Part shown: positions 21,847-33,434 of the stretch, piece by piece
Layout of the letters: each line of letters opens with the position of its first letter
Numbering within the stretch: the first letter of the stretch is position 1
Source of the DNA: Persicaria tinctoria
Taxonomy: Eukaryota; Streptophyta; Magnoliopsida; Caryophyllales; Polygonaceae
Assembly (NCBI GenBank): GCA_037127255.1
Contig: JBANSL010000009.1
Location: forward strand, 19,243,475 to 19,307,474
Reading direction: 5' to 3'
Length of the DNA stretch: 64,000 nucleotides
The notes under the pieces: generated by a model
What the model was told of the DNA's origin: nothing
Databases searched by the model: none
Seen by the model: the letters and a program-made list of their open reading frames with translations, nothing else
Program-made: the position numbers and the translations under genes

Positions 21847-24800
21847 ATGCCTCCTAAAGCCCGCCCTGTGAAGGGGAAAAAGAAACAAACCTCGTCCACT
21901 CCGACCCCGATTCCTCCACCGCTGCAATTACCGGTCCCCTCGCCATCGAACTCGGCCGCTTCAGCGCCTCCGACCCCGATTCCTCCACCGCTGCAATTAC
22001 CGGCCCCCTCGTCCACTCCGGCCCCGACTCCCACTCCCACTCCCTCTCCAAATCAGGCCCCGACTGCCACTCCCACTTCCTCTCCAAACCCGGCCCCGAC
22101 TCCCACTCCCACTCCCTCTCCAAACCCGGCCCCGACTCCTCCTCCTGCCTCAGGGACTCCTACTCCCTCTCCCACTCCCTCTGCAACAACCCCGGTGCCA
22201 CCTCCTCTCCTATCTCTCACCAACGGCAACCCTGCGCCATCCACAGGCATTGTCGGCGCCACCCCAGTAGCTTCGTCATCAGGCGAGGCCCCTCGCTCCA
22301 TCCGCTGTCGTGGTGAGCATCTCTCTCTCTCCCTCTGTCAGATTCTTTAAAATTGTACAAGGATTTAGGGTTTCAATTTGTATACTGATTTAGGATTTAG
22401 GGTTTCAATCTCATAGGATTTAGGGTTTCAATTTGTATAAGGATTTAGGGTTTTAATCTGATTTAGGATTTAGGATATAGGATTTAGGGTTTCAATCTGA
22501 TTTAGGATTTAGGGTTTCAATTTGATTTATGTGAAATTGAACAAGAAGTATGTTCAATGTCTTTTTGTTTTAACTGGCTGCAGTGATTCATGTTTTTTTT
22601 TCCTTTGGCTTGATATTTGTGGACTTAGCCTTCGAATGAGACTTTGTGTCTCTACAGTCTTGTGTGAAATAGGATCAAGACAGAAACTTTGCTTTCTTTT
22701 TCCTTTGGATTGATATTTGTGGACTTAATTGTTTGATTGGCCTTATTTTGCCAGTACTTCTCTTTAATTTAGAGTCTTGCTGGCTGGTGCAATTCCATAA
22801 ACTTATCTTAACTGTTAATGTTACTTATGTTGATGCTTGTTAATGTTACTTATGTTGATGATGATTGTGTACTTAATTGTTTGATTGGCCTTATTTGTGG
22901 ACTTAATTGTTTGTTTATTAATGTTACTTATGTTGATGATGATTGTGTTTTTTTTTTGTTGCTTATTAATGTTACTTATCTCAACTGTTGCTTAATTGGG
23001 TTTCATAGAGAAGATGATTGGGTTTCATAGAGAAGATGACAACACAAGTCAACATTTAAAGTTTGGTGCTTTCCTGGGTGGCCTCTGGTTTCTTTCATAG
23101 TTGTAGATCTTAAATCCATAGCTTATAACTCAGCAATTCACTCTCCCTCCCCCTTTCTGTACTTAAAAGAAAAAAACACACATTTATTTGTTTTATTTTA
23201 TGTATATATTAGAATGATATAGATATGTGTGTACCTTCAGTGTTGTCTCTCTCTCACTAAGGGTCTGTTTGGCAAAATATATACTTGTTAGGATTCTTAT
23301 AAAGTTGTTTTTTTTTGTTGCTTATTAATGTTACTTATGTTGATGATGGTTTTGTTATCTGATATGTTCTAATGATTTTTAGGTAAATATCGAACCATCA
23401 AGAGTCACAAAACAGCACTCCTCAAGGCCGCAGCAGGGAAGAAGCTGAAGATTGAGTGGTCCTGCTTCCACAAGGGGCCTGGCCTCAAGCAACTGCATGA
23501 CATCTTTGTCCGAGACATTGGGTGTGCTATCAGGGACAAAGTGTCGATGCTTGCATCAACATGGAGCAAACTAACAGATGAGCAACGGTCCCCCGTAAGA
23601 GGTTACTTGGAGGTAGTTTATTTTTTTTATTATCTTTTATTTAAGTAGTTATTACTTAAATCTTTATAGTGTGATCTGTGTTTGCTTTCTTGATTGGGTG
23701 TGCTTATTTTTGCTTCACATCTATGTCTTTATAGTTTCTTATTACTTATGTTTCTTTATAGTTGCTTTTTCCTTCACACAATGCTTATCTGATGCTTATT
23801 TTTGCTTCACATGTATTTCTTTATAGTTTCTTAATAGTTTCTATGTATAGGTTCTTTATAGTTTCTGATGCTTATCACATGCTTTCTGTGTATTTCTTAA
23901 TAGTTTCTGTGTATAGTTTCTTTATAGTTTCTGATGCTTATTTTTGCCTAAAAATCATAAGAACATCTATGTCTTTATAGTTTCTTATTACTTATGTTTT
24001 TTTATAGTTGCTTTTTCCTTCACAAAATGCTTATCTGATGCTTATTTTTGCTTCACATGTATTTCTTTATAGTTTCTTTATAGTTTCTGTGTATAGTTTC
24101 TTTATAGTTTCTGATGCTTATGACATGCTTTCTGTGTATTTCTTTATAGTTTATGTGTATAGTTTCTTTATAGTTTCTGATGCTTATTTTTGCCTAAAAA
24201 TCATAAGAACATCTATGTCTTTATAGTTTCTTATTACTTATGTTTCTTTATAGTTTCTTATTACTTATGCCTTCTTGATTTGTGCTTCACATCTATTTTT
24301 TCCTTCACAAAATGCTTATCTGATGCTTATTTTTGCTTCACATCTATTTCTTTATAGTTTCTTATTACTTATGTTTCTGTATAGTTGCTTTTTCCTTCAC
24401 AAAATGCTTATCTGATGCTTATTTTTGCTTCACATGTATTTGTTTATAGTTTCTTATTACTTATGTTTCTTTATAGTTGCTTTTCATCTATTTGCTATGA
24501 ATTTTTTTATAGTTGCTTTATAATTATGCTTCACATCTTTATAGTTTCTGTGTATCCTAAATCAACTATAGTGTGATCTGTGTATAGTCTCTGTATAGTG
24601 TGATCTGTGTATAGTGTGATCTCTGTATAGTGTGATCTGTGTTTACCTATGTTTCTTTATAATTATGCTTCACATTTATTACTTATGTTTCTTTATAGTT
24701 TCTTATGTTTCTTTGGTTTTGTGCTTCACATCTATTATGTTGCTTATTACTTATAGTTTCTTTATAGTTTCTTCACATCTATTATGTTGCTTATTACTTA

Positions 24801-27375
24801 TGTTTCTTTATAGTTTCTTATTACTTATGCTTTCTTGATTTGTGCTTCACATCTATTTTTTTTCTTGCTTAACTGTTGCTTGACTGTTGCTTTTTTTTTG
24901 TTTCCTTGCTTGGTTGTGCTTATCTACTTTTGCTTATCTCCTATACTTATGTCTTTTTTTCTGATATGGATGTGTAGATGTACTATGAGATTGACCCTGC
25001 AGTTGACTCATACGTGGAGAAGAAGAGCGGAAAAGCATATGGGGCCTGGAAGTATGACTGTCATCAACACTTCTTGGAGTGGGGGGGCGAGGACATACCA
25101 CTTGAGTTTGTCGCTCGCCCTGAGCAGTGGCGGTTCTTGGTGAGTGACTTCACAGACGAAGCGAGAATGGTAATTTCTCATTAATTCCCTAACTTGTTTT
25201 TTTATTCGCCGTTTATCTTATTGTTTATCACTTGTGATTTCTGATTGACTATCTTTTTACAGGCCCTGTGTGAGCGAAACAAGCAAAACAGGACGAAGAA
25301 CCTGAACCCCCTCAATCATCACAATGGGTCCAAGCCCCTGAGCTTCCGAGCAGAAGAGCTCATCGTTAAGGAAAAACATCCGGCGGCATGGCTTAAGACA
25401 GCCATAGAAGCCTACGAGGGGTGTCCGGGTGCGCAAGATGGACTGGTATGACCTTTTTTTTTCTGTCATTTTTCCTTAGTACTTAGGTTTTACTTAGGTT
25501 TTAACTGTTGCTTGACTGTTGCCTATCTTTTGTCATGTGTGGTTGTTTCCTATCTTCTTTTTATGTTGCTTAAAAAATACATCTACACATCCATATCTAC
25601 TATTGCCTATCTTCTGTCGAGCGAGACATGACTGTTGCCTATCTTCTGTTGCCTATCTTCTTTTTATGTTGCTTAAAACCACACATGACTGTTGCCTATC
25701 TTCTGTTGCCTCTCATCTTTCTCCATTTCTGTCATTTTTCCTAAGTACTTAGGTTTTACTTAGGTTTTACTTAGGTTTTACTTAGGTTTTAACTGTTGCT
25801 TGACTGTTGCCTATCTTCTGTCATGTGTGGATGTTGCCTATCTTCTTTTTATGTTGCTTAAAAAATACATCTACACATCCATATCTACTATTGCCTATCT
25901 TCTGTCGAGCGAGACATGACTGTTGCCTATCTTCTGTTGCCTATCTTCTTTTTATGTTGCTTAAAACCACACATGACTGTTGCCTATCTTCTGTTGCCTC
26001 TCATCTTCCTCCGTTTCTGTCATTTTTGTTTGCTTGCTTGGCTGTTGCCTATCTTCACATCTATTATGTTGCTTAAAAAATACTTATCTATTGTTTCTTT
26101 TCATCTATTTGCTATGATTTTTTTTTTCTTGCTTATCTACTATGAGATTTGTTTGCTTGCTTGACTAATGCTTATTTTTGCTTGCTTATCTACTATTAGA
26201 TTTTTTTAGTTTGCTTGCTAGGCTGTTTCCTAAGTACTTAGGTTTTACTTATATATTATTGCATTTCTTATAAATCCTGTTCAAAAATGCATTTCTTTCT
26301 GTGTTTTACTTGTTTTACTTATATATATTCCTTTTACTGGTTTCAAATCATTATATACGCATTCCTTTCTATGTTTTACTTATATATATATATTCATTTT
26401 ACTTAAAAATTTCTGTGTTTGTAGGCCAAATTGAAACGTCGTCTCGATGAAGTCTGCACTGTTGGAGAAGGAGTAGAAGACCCAAGCCAAATACCACCCC
26501 TCTCTGTCGAAGAACAAACACAGATCATCTTGGATTGCTTTGGGGAAAGAAAAGGAACAGAAGTTCGAGGTATAGTTCAATCCCACTTATTTTATTATTG
26601 TTTTACAATTTTTAGAAGTTCATAAAAATATTTTACTTGTTATAATTCATATCAAGATTTTACTTATGTTTGAATTTCTGATTTTACAATTTCCATTACA
26701 AGATTTTACTTACGTTTTCAATCTTGTTTTCATAACAAGATTTTATTTATGTGTTCAATCCTTACTTACAATTTCCATTACTGATTTTACTTACAATTTC
26801 AATCTTGTTATAATTCATATCAAGATTTCAGTCTTGTTTTCATAACAAGATTTTATTTATGACTTTCTTATTCTCCAGCTGCTCATTCATACTTACAATC
26901 AGAAATTAGTGATTTTACTTATAGTTCATAACAATATATTACTTATGTTTTCAATCTTTTTCTACTTACAGCTCTTATTATGTGTTCAATCCCACTGATT
27001 TTACTTATTATGTTTTCAATCTTTTTTTTAAAAGGAATGGGTGCAGCTGGAGAGCGGCCTGCAAAGAAAAGAGGGGGTCCATGGGCAGCAAGGGCTGCAG
27101 AGAGGGACAAGGAGCTGGAGGAGGCGAAGGCTGAAATTGAAAGGCTGCGTGAGAAAACCACCCTAACCGGGACCAAGAATGAGCAGCTGGAGGAGCGTAT
27201 GGCCAGCATCGAGAGGCTCATGATGGGCATGCTAAGTGGTCAGGCCAACTCACAACCATCCGTCACCTCCGTAGTGTGTCCTCAGGCTGTCCCTTCAGCC
27301 ACAGCTTCTCCTCAGCCCTCCACCAACTCAGTTGGTCATCCAACAGACAGTCAGCCCTCCCCCCAGCCGAAATAG
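21847..27375 (+). CDS. TNPA-like second protein of the CACTA element
   Basis: Six exons, 21847-22312, 23383-23612, 24978-25169, 25263-25445, 26425-26569 and 27035-27375, join in frame to 518 residues with GT-AG introns. Residues 1-155 are basic then Pro/Thr/Ser-rich low complexity. Residues about 156-410 ([56 protein letters not shown], then KRRLDEV) match the plant En/Spm TNPA-type family (Transposase_24). Residues about 418-475 form a coiled coil ([20 protein letters not shown]...[11 protein letters not shown]), followed by a Ser/Pro/Gln tail. TNPA-type proteins bind the subterminal repeats and work with the transposase. No stop or frameshift is visible, unlike in the transposase gene. Introns 2 and 4 contain large minisatellites. 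Confidence 0.85.
22340..22530 (+). repeat. Telomere-like GATTTAGGGTTTCAAT repeats in intron 1 of the TNPA-like gene
   Basis: GGATTTAGGGTTT occurs about six times with GATTTAGGATTTAGG spacers. It contains the plant telomere word TTTAGGG, but not in uninterrupted heptamers, so it is a degenerate minisatellite and not a true telomere remnant. Confidence 0.75.
23700..24860 (+). repeat. 246-bp and smaller tandem repeats in intron 2 of the TNPA-like gene
   Basis: TTTATAGTTGCTTTTTCCTTCACA occurs near 23757, 24003 and 24380; the first two copies are 246 bp apart with long flanking identity. The sequence is made of shorter words (TTTCTTTATAGTTTCTTATT, TGCTTATTTTTGCTTCACAT) repeated many times. The small Phe/Leu/Ser-rich frames are repeat artefacts. 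Confidence 0.8.
25500..26060 (+). repeat. 288-bp tandem repeat in intron 4 of the TNPA-like gene
   Basis: The TTGCCTATCTTCTGTC... segment starting near 25519 recurs 288 bp later near 25807, with shared AAAATACATCTACACATCCA and CTGTCGAGCGAGACATGACT. Parallel 75-89-codon frames in both copies are artefacts of the repeat. Confidence 0.85.
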
Positions 27376-27774
27376 CAAGGTAAGGACGCCCTCCTCATAT
27401 CCCTCTAACTACAACTTGGCTTTGGTTTTCTGGAGAAACATTTACAGAACTTGTGTTGGATGGAATTTGTAGTATTTGTGTATACTTTTTGTGAAGTGTT
27501 TTGTGAAGTGTTTTGTGAAGTTTTTTGTGAAGTTGCTCAAGATGGATATTTGTCACATACTTTTGGTATGTTGGACAAGGTTTAGGGTGGATTACAATGT
27601 TTTTAATGTGATGGAATGAATTGCTTGTGCTTGTATGTTGTTGAGTATGTTGTTTGTGTTGTGTGTGTTGTTGTTTATAGAGTTTAGGACAGGAGCACAA
27701 CATGTGCTATAAGGTACATTCGAACAGGGGGCACCTGCCCTATCAAATTTTATTTTTTTAAAATCAAAACAATT

Positions 27775-28489
27775 CAGGCGACGAACTTATACTAAAAAAA
27801 AAATTAAACCTATTCAGGCGACGGAATTATATAAAATTTCGTCTCCTGAACACTCCAGCTACGGACATACAACTGAGAATGCATCCTTAGACTACACTCA
27901 GGAGACAAAATAATTATATTTCCGTCTCCTGAAACTATCTAGGCGACGACACATAAAGAAAAAAGTCCGTCGCCTGAATGCTTTCATAGCCATATGGACC
28001 GCTCAGGAGACAAAGTAATTCTATGTCCGTCTCCTGAAACTATCTAGGCGACGACACAAAAAGAAAAAATTCCGTCGCCTGAATGCTTTCATAGCCCTAT
28101 GGGCCTCTCAGGAGACAAAATAATGATATTTCCGTCTCCTGAAACTATCTAGGCGACGACAAATAAAGAAAAAAGTCGGTCGCCTGAATGCTTTCATAGC
28201 CCTATGGACCGACTCAGGCGACGAACTTATGACACTAAACTCGTCGCCTGAGTCTTAATGGGCGGGCCTGGATGGCCCTTGGCCTCTGACAACATCATCA
28301 GTCGACGAACAGTTTTTCCGTCGCCTGAGTTAACTCCGCCGACGAACATACAGATGGTCGTCGACTGAATGGTGGAAGGATGAAAGTCACCCGACCACAA
28401 CTCAGGCGACGGAAGTTCGTCGCCTGAGTCGTCAGAGGGCGAAAAACACCTTTCAGGCGACGTCGCCCGAAAGTCCATCTGGCGTAGTG
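27775..28489. repeat. Right subterminal repeats of the CACTA element
   Basis: Dense CAGGCGACG and CGTCGCCTGA units, many as short inverted pairs around 10-20 bp AT-rich loops. A ~120-bp unit containing ACTATCTAGGCGACGACA and TGCTTTCATAGCC is repeated three times (about 27,935-28,205). The array runs up to the right terminus. Confidence 0.85.
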
Positions 28490-29028
28490 GAGAGTTGGTA
28501 AGAATGTCACAAGTAACGGATACCGTGTTGCCTGTTCAACTTGGGTTCGTAGAATTTGTTAGCAGAGCTAAGGTTGCATGTTGATTATTAATTTATTATA
28601 TGGGTTTAGAAGAACTTGTCATGATACCACATAATGAATGGAGGTTAATTCCAATCATGGACTTACATTTTTGCGATGGTTCACCAATGACCACTGCACT
28701 GGTGATATTGTCGCACAATATGCCGATGTTGTGTCTCCTCCTTTTTGCCACCACTAGATGGGATATCACTTTAGTTGGACACAACAACCATTTTATACAG
28801 CTAAATTCAACCGCTCATGATCTGTCAATTTTTTACTCTTAATCTTATAACCTTACTTTCATTCGCAGTTTTGCTTGTTGACCGAATCACCTTTCTGCCT
28901 ATATATATGATTTAGAAGATGTACCATCACTTAAGCATCAATGATTCAGATGGGATCAGTTCTCATCCATGATTGTTCCATACAGATTGTTGTATTGTAT
29001 TTGTTGCTATAGTATATCTTTACTTTTA
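28490..29028. other. Right flank of the CACTA element; no gene seen
   Basis: AT-rich sequence. An 80-codon frame at 28600-28842 has no recognisable domain and an equally long antisense frame, so I do not call it. Confidence 0.35.
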
Positions 29029-29265
29029 CTCCCTCTCTGTTCATTAATAATTAATATTCGTTGTTTTACGTTTCCACACGTTTTTTAATGACCTAAAAAC
29101 TATATAAAATATTAACTTTTTTTATTAATTTTTTTTAAATATTTTTAAACTTATAACTAATATGTATAAAATTATTAAAAAAATCAATTAAAAACTTTAT
29201 ATTTTATATAGTTTTTAATTCCTTAAAAAACGTGTCAAACGTCACTTATTTCTGAACGGAAGTAG
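29029..29265. mobile_element. Stowaway-like MITE, 237 bp
   Basis: Ends CTCCCTCTCTGTTCATT and TTCTGAACGGAAGTAG, flanked by TA on both sides (29027-29028 and 29266-29267). The interior is a long imperfect inverted repeat (ACACGTTTTTTAATGACCTA against TTCCTTAAAAAACGTGTCAA). These are the marks of Tc1/mariner-derived Stowaway MITEs. Confidence 0.8.
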
Positions 29266-29603
29266 TATATGTTATGATTTTTTATTTTTATTTTTGGTAG
29301 AGTATGTTATGGATTTCTTCTACATCACCTTTATGAAAATTTGGTATTTTTATTCAAATAAACTCATAATAACTCATGACATCCACATAACTTAGATTGA
29401 CTCGCTTTACCATAATTTATTCACTGTTTCATCACCCGACCATTATAATATTGTAAGGAATGGGAAATCTTTCTCCTGTTACATGAATTCAATTTTCAGT
29501 TCATCTGAAAAGATCCATCTTTTTGTAAACGTCTTTGTCATCCTTGATGTTCATAAGTCATAACACATTATAGGACTAGCCAAGTAGCCTGAAACAACCC
29601 TAA

Positions 29604-29925
29604 GAGCATGCACAATGGGGATTCCTTACCCCAAATTTAAGAAACTTAATATTATTCTATTTGATATTATAAAAAATGGGACTAGGAACGATAAGACGGG
29701 TTCTTTACTAAAGAACCCTTAAACACCCATCAAAAGAGAGAAAATGTGGCACTTTCCCACAAAAATTGGGGATCACACAAAAATTGAGAGTTCATTAAGA
29801 AACTCCCATGGGTTCAAGGGATGTGAGTGAAAATATAAAATGGGTTATTTAAATAATGTTGAAGAGAGAGAAAGATAAAAAGTGGAGTTAAGAAACTCTA
29901 ATGAATTCGAGGGATACGGATGCTC
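29604..29925. mobile_element. Tourist-like (PIF/Harbinger) MITE, 322 bp
   Basis: Left end GAGCATGCACAATGGGGA, right end reading inward GAGCATCCGTATCCC, with TAA on both flanks (29601-29603 and 29926-29928). A TWA target duplication and GAGCATC-type ends fit Tourist elements. The ends match imperfectly after nine bases. Confidence 0.6.
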
Positions 29926-30224
29926 TAAAGGTCACTACTTTATACTATCGTGGACCTTGACGCCAATTCCACCTCCACCGTAGCATATAGTTAGCGGTGG
30001 TCAAGATTGATTGAACCAGATTATAAAAAATATAAAATAAAATTAGGATTATCTATTTAAAGTAATATTTGGATTTTCATGGGCTAGTGTTAAGGTTTGT
30101 TCAATCTGCCATTTTACCTATGAGAGAGCACTTTATCACCATTTGGATTATCCTGTAAGGTTAATTCAATGTACCATTTGGATTTTCATGGACGAGTTTC
30201 AATCTAAAATTTCACATTTGGCAA

Positions 30225-31464
30225 AATCTGACCCGACCCGAAAATCCGACCCAACTCACCCGAACCCAATCGAAACCCGAAAATCTGGAGTCATTCACAA
30301 TCCGAATCCGAGACAGAACCCGACCCGACTCGAAACATACCCGAACACAGATAAACCCGACCCGACCCAAACCCGACCCGACTCTGAACCCGACCCGACT
30401 CTCAACCCAACCCAACCCAACCCGACCCAAATTGAAATGGTTATTTAACATCAACATTTTAATACTTCTATTGGTTTTCATAACTAAGTGTTAATAATTC
30501 TATTAATTTTCATAAAGCTAGCTCTTAAGGTGTTTTTTCACCTAAAAAATTATATTAGACTATTAGTGTTAATAATTCTATTAATTCTAGTAGTTTTCGG
30601 TTTTTATAAATGGACTTCTTTTTATAAATATAAGTATAATAATTCTATTAAATTTCATAATTATGGTTATGAATAATTGTTTTTATAAATATAAGTATAA
30701 TAATTCTATTTTTTTGCGGAAAGAATTATTTATATCCAAATCAATAATTTTGTAGTTGTTATTTTATTTTTATCTATATTATTATATTTTGATAGAATTA
30801 ATTATTTATATCTAGATTTGTTAAAAACTAATAATAATAATAATAATAATGAAAAAAAAAAACTAATGGACCAAAAGCTAAAAATAAAGTAGGCATTGAA
30901 AATGATATGGGTCAATGATATAGTCAAACCACAAATAAGCTCATTTGCAACTTGCTAGTTAAAATAAGGTTAAAACCTAAATGTACAATTAATTTGATTT
31001 AATTATAGCACCGATCAATTGGTTTAAATGTTTAAAAAAGGACGATGTTACCGAATATCGAATTTCCGATTATGACTTTTTTGAAAATCGGTCGACAACC
31101 GATGAGTCAATAACAATGAGTGTATTCAACCGAGTCAAAATCAACCTAATTATCCAAACGGGTCGAATATGATTCGACCGAAAACTCAAACCAACTATAC
31201 CGCTATACCCACTTTGATTCGAAACTCAAATGAGACCGACCCGCCTCTTGACCCGAAACCCGAAAGAGACCGACCCGCTTTGACCCGAACCCGAATGGCC
31301 GGGCATGACCCGAATTAACTCGAAACCCGACCAATCTAAAATTCATTATGACCGAACCCGACCCGACCAATACCCGACCATAAATTTCACCCGAATTGAC
31401 CCGACCCGAGCAAGCCTGACCCCAACCCGACCCGAACGGCCGACTTGCCAGCTCTATGTGAGAG
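30225..31464. mobile_element. Probable hAT-like non-autonomous sequence rich in CCCGACCCGA
   Basis: Two blocks of ACCCGACCCGA-type words, 30225-30435 and 31140-31450, flank an AT-rich core. The right block ends ACTTGCCAGCTCTA, which reads inward as TAGAGCTGGCAAGT, a typical plant hAT terminus. A matching left terminus is not clear, so the limits are approximate. Antisense and sense Arg/Pro-rich frames here are compositional artefacts. Confidence 0.45.
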
Positions 31465-31483
31465 AGCACTTTATCCTCTTATT

Positions 31484-32360
31484 TAGACATGTCAAAACAC
31501 AACCCGAGCCGATCGACCTGACCCGAACGCTCGAAAATTTTCCGACTCGAATTCGGAAATTTTTTCCGACACGAACCTTAACACCCGAAATTTTTTTGGG
31601 TAAACTAGGTTTTGACCCGGTGATCCAATTGACCCGGTAATTTTAACCCAATTTACCTGATTGACCCGGTTGATTTATAATTATATATGATTAATTTTTT
31701 TAGGGAGATTCCAATTTATTACATTTTATAATTACAATCACTTAATATTTCATTTTCAAATCAACTTTTATATTTATTTGTATTGTGTAATACTCCATCC
31801 GATCGATAGTATTTGATTTTTTATTTTTCAACACATTTTTTAAGAAGATAAGAATTCTAAAAAATATTGAAATATTAAAACAATTCTATACTTATTACTA
31901 ATGGCATGAAATTATTTTTATAAATTATTTAAAATTTTGATATTTGATATTTTATTAGATTTTATTAAAAATTATGAGAAATAATAAAAATCAAGTATTG
32001 TTTAATAAAATGTGATAATATATAAAATATCAAATTTTTTAAAATTTTGATATTTATATATTATTATATTTTATTAAAAATTATGAGAAATAAAAAATCA
32101 CATATTTTATATCAGATATAGTATATAATTACAAGTACTAGAACTTATGAACAACGTCTTTAATTTCAGAATTTTAAAATTATCGCAAAAGTATCAAATC
32201 ATGATTTTTTTTTTAATTTAAAAAAGAAAAAATTAACAAATCCGAAATCGACCCGAAATCCGATCAAACCCGGGTTCGAACCAACCCACCGACCCGGATA
32301 TACTTGGGACCGAAATGACTCAATCTGAACACGACCCGAATGACCCGTTTGACCGGTCTA
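31484..32360. mobile_element. hAT-type non-autonomous element, 877 bp, 8-bp duplication
   Basis: Left end TAGACATGTCAAAAC and right end reading inward TAGACCGGTCAAACG. The flanks are CTCTTATT on both sides (31476-31483 and 32361-32368), an exact 8-bp target duplication as hAT elements make. The interior has CCCGACCCGAA-type words near the ends and AT-rich sequence between. No coding capacity. Confidence 0.8.
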
Positions 32361-33102
32361 CTCTTATTACATCACCGATTCAGGAAAAAAAACACATTTG
32401 ACAACTAATCAATCTAATACGAGTGGCAATGAATATTAATTTATGTAACTATTAAAATTTACTGAAAGGTAAGTTTACCCTATAAAAGGCAAATTATCAT
32501 AAGAACTATTGTTCAAGTAAAATAAGTAAATAGTTTATCGATTTTCCGGGTATAGGATAAGAATCCAGATTGAAAAATGTTTCTCCTAGATACACCCGAT
32601 TCAGCCATTTTTAAATTAGATTATCAAATTTAACAATTTTCTTTTCCAATAAAGTATTATTAATTATCATATGCCTTAAGACGCATAATAGATAAATCGA
32701 TAATTTATGGAGGATGATAAGTTTACACTAGGAGTTTTTACACTAGAAATAAAAATAAGACATTTGTCATCTACTACTTCCTATGCAGCTTTTTACTTTT
32801 CAGAAAGGGTAAAAGTAAAAATTAGTTGAATTAATATTGAGACCTTTCATCTTCTTCATTCAACCCATCTAAAAACTCCTGAATCTCTTCTCCCACCCAT
32901 ATCAAATATCAATGGTGAAACCCAATTAACATCCAAAATTCATTCTATCATTTTACCACACACCCTTGCCTCACCTTTCATCCTTCTTCTATATTGTTTG
33001 GAACATCAATTCCAATGGTACATAACACTGCACTAGGTAGAGTCAAGAGGAGGAGAGTAGGACCTGGATTTAGTCGAGAGACACAATGAACAGCCGAAAA
33101 AC
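32361..33102. other. AT-rich flank with no gene seen
   Basis: Nothing recognisable before the proline-rich pseudogene at 33103. The sequence could include its 3' untranslated region (minus strand). Confidence 0.35.
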
Positions 33103-33349
33103 TCAGGCTGGACGGAGCATCACGGGTAATGGGGGCAGCGCAACCCTTGGAATGGCTGGCATTGGTGCAAGTATGGGCTTGGGCAGCGTGGGCAGTGGGT
33201 TGCTGGTGGCGGGAAGGGTTGGGATAGCAATTAGCAGGCATAGGCGGTAGGGCAGCTGGCTTGGGCAGTGTCTGTAGGAGATGGCGCGCGGCTGAGCTTG
33301 TGTCGATTGAAGAGAGAGCCACCATCATAGAGCCCATTCTATGCATCAT
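33103..33349 (-). pseudogene. Small proline-rich (PELPK-like) secreted-protein pseudogene
   Basis: From ATG 33349 the frame reads ...MVALSSIDTSSAARHLLQT then LPKPAALPPMP, the end of a signal peptide followed by the start of a proline-rich repeat domain, as in small plant cell-wall proteins. After about 33,225 the repeat pattern continues only in another frame (LPTLPKPILAPMPAIP, then LPPLPVMLRPA and TGA at 33103-33105), so a frameshift has occurred. The expected hydrophobic signal-peptide core is weak. Immediately upstream (33,354 on) the gene is interrupted by the 8-kb nested retroposon. I infer a dead gene; the family call rests on the repeat pattern only. Confidence 0.5.
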
Positions 33350-33362
33350 TGTAAGCACATAT

Positions 33363-33365
<3 letters not shown>

Positions 33366-33431
<66 letters not shown>
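33366..33431. repeat. (TA)n microsatellite
   Basis: About 65 bp of pure AT/TA, at the 3' end (minus strand) of the outer retroposon. It produces artefact Tyr-Ile frames. Confidence 0.97.

Positions 33432-33434
<3 letters not shown>

Larger units (their letters stand above)
16018..28489 (+). mobile_element. Complete CACTA (En/Spm) DNA transposon, 12,472 bp
   Basis: The left end is CACTACGCCAGAT at 16018 and the right end is ATCTGGCGTAGTG ending at 28489, perfect inverted repeats of 13 bp. A 3-bp target duplication GAG flanks it (16015-16017 and 28490-28492), as expected for CACTA elements. Subterminal regions hold many TTCAGGCGACG / CGTCGCCTGAA units in both orientations. Inside are two genes in the same direction, a tnp2-type transposase and a TNPA-like gene, matching the En/Spm gene pair. 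Intact ends and an open second gene suggest recent activity, though the transposase carries a stop codon. Confidence 0.95.

Noticed and set aside
21594..22301. Gly/Val/Glu-rich minus-strand frames over the CT repeat and Pro-rich exon
   Set aside because: They are antisense to the TNPA-like first exon and its repeat leader; splicing supports the plus strand only.
22340..22530. Interstitial telomere block marking a chromosome fusion
   Set aside because: TTTAGGG words are separated by CAATTTGTAT-type spacers inside a transposon intron, so they are a local minisatellite.
23762..26164. Series of Phe/Leu/Ser-rich small proteins repeated in tandem
   Set aside because: They are phases of intronic minisatellites in the TNPA-like gene, not genes.
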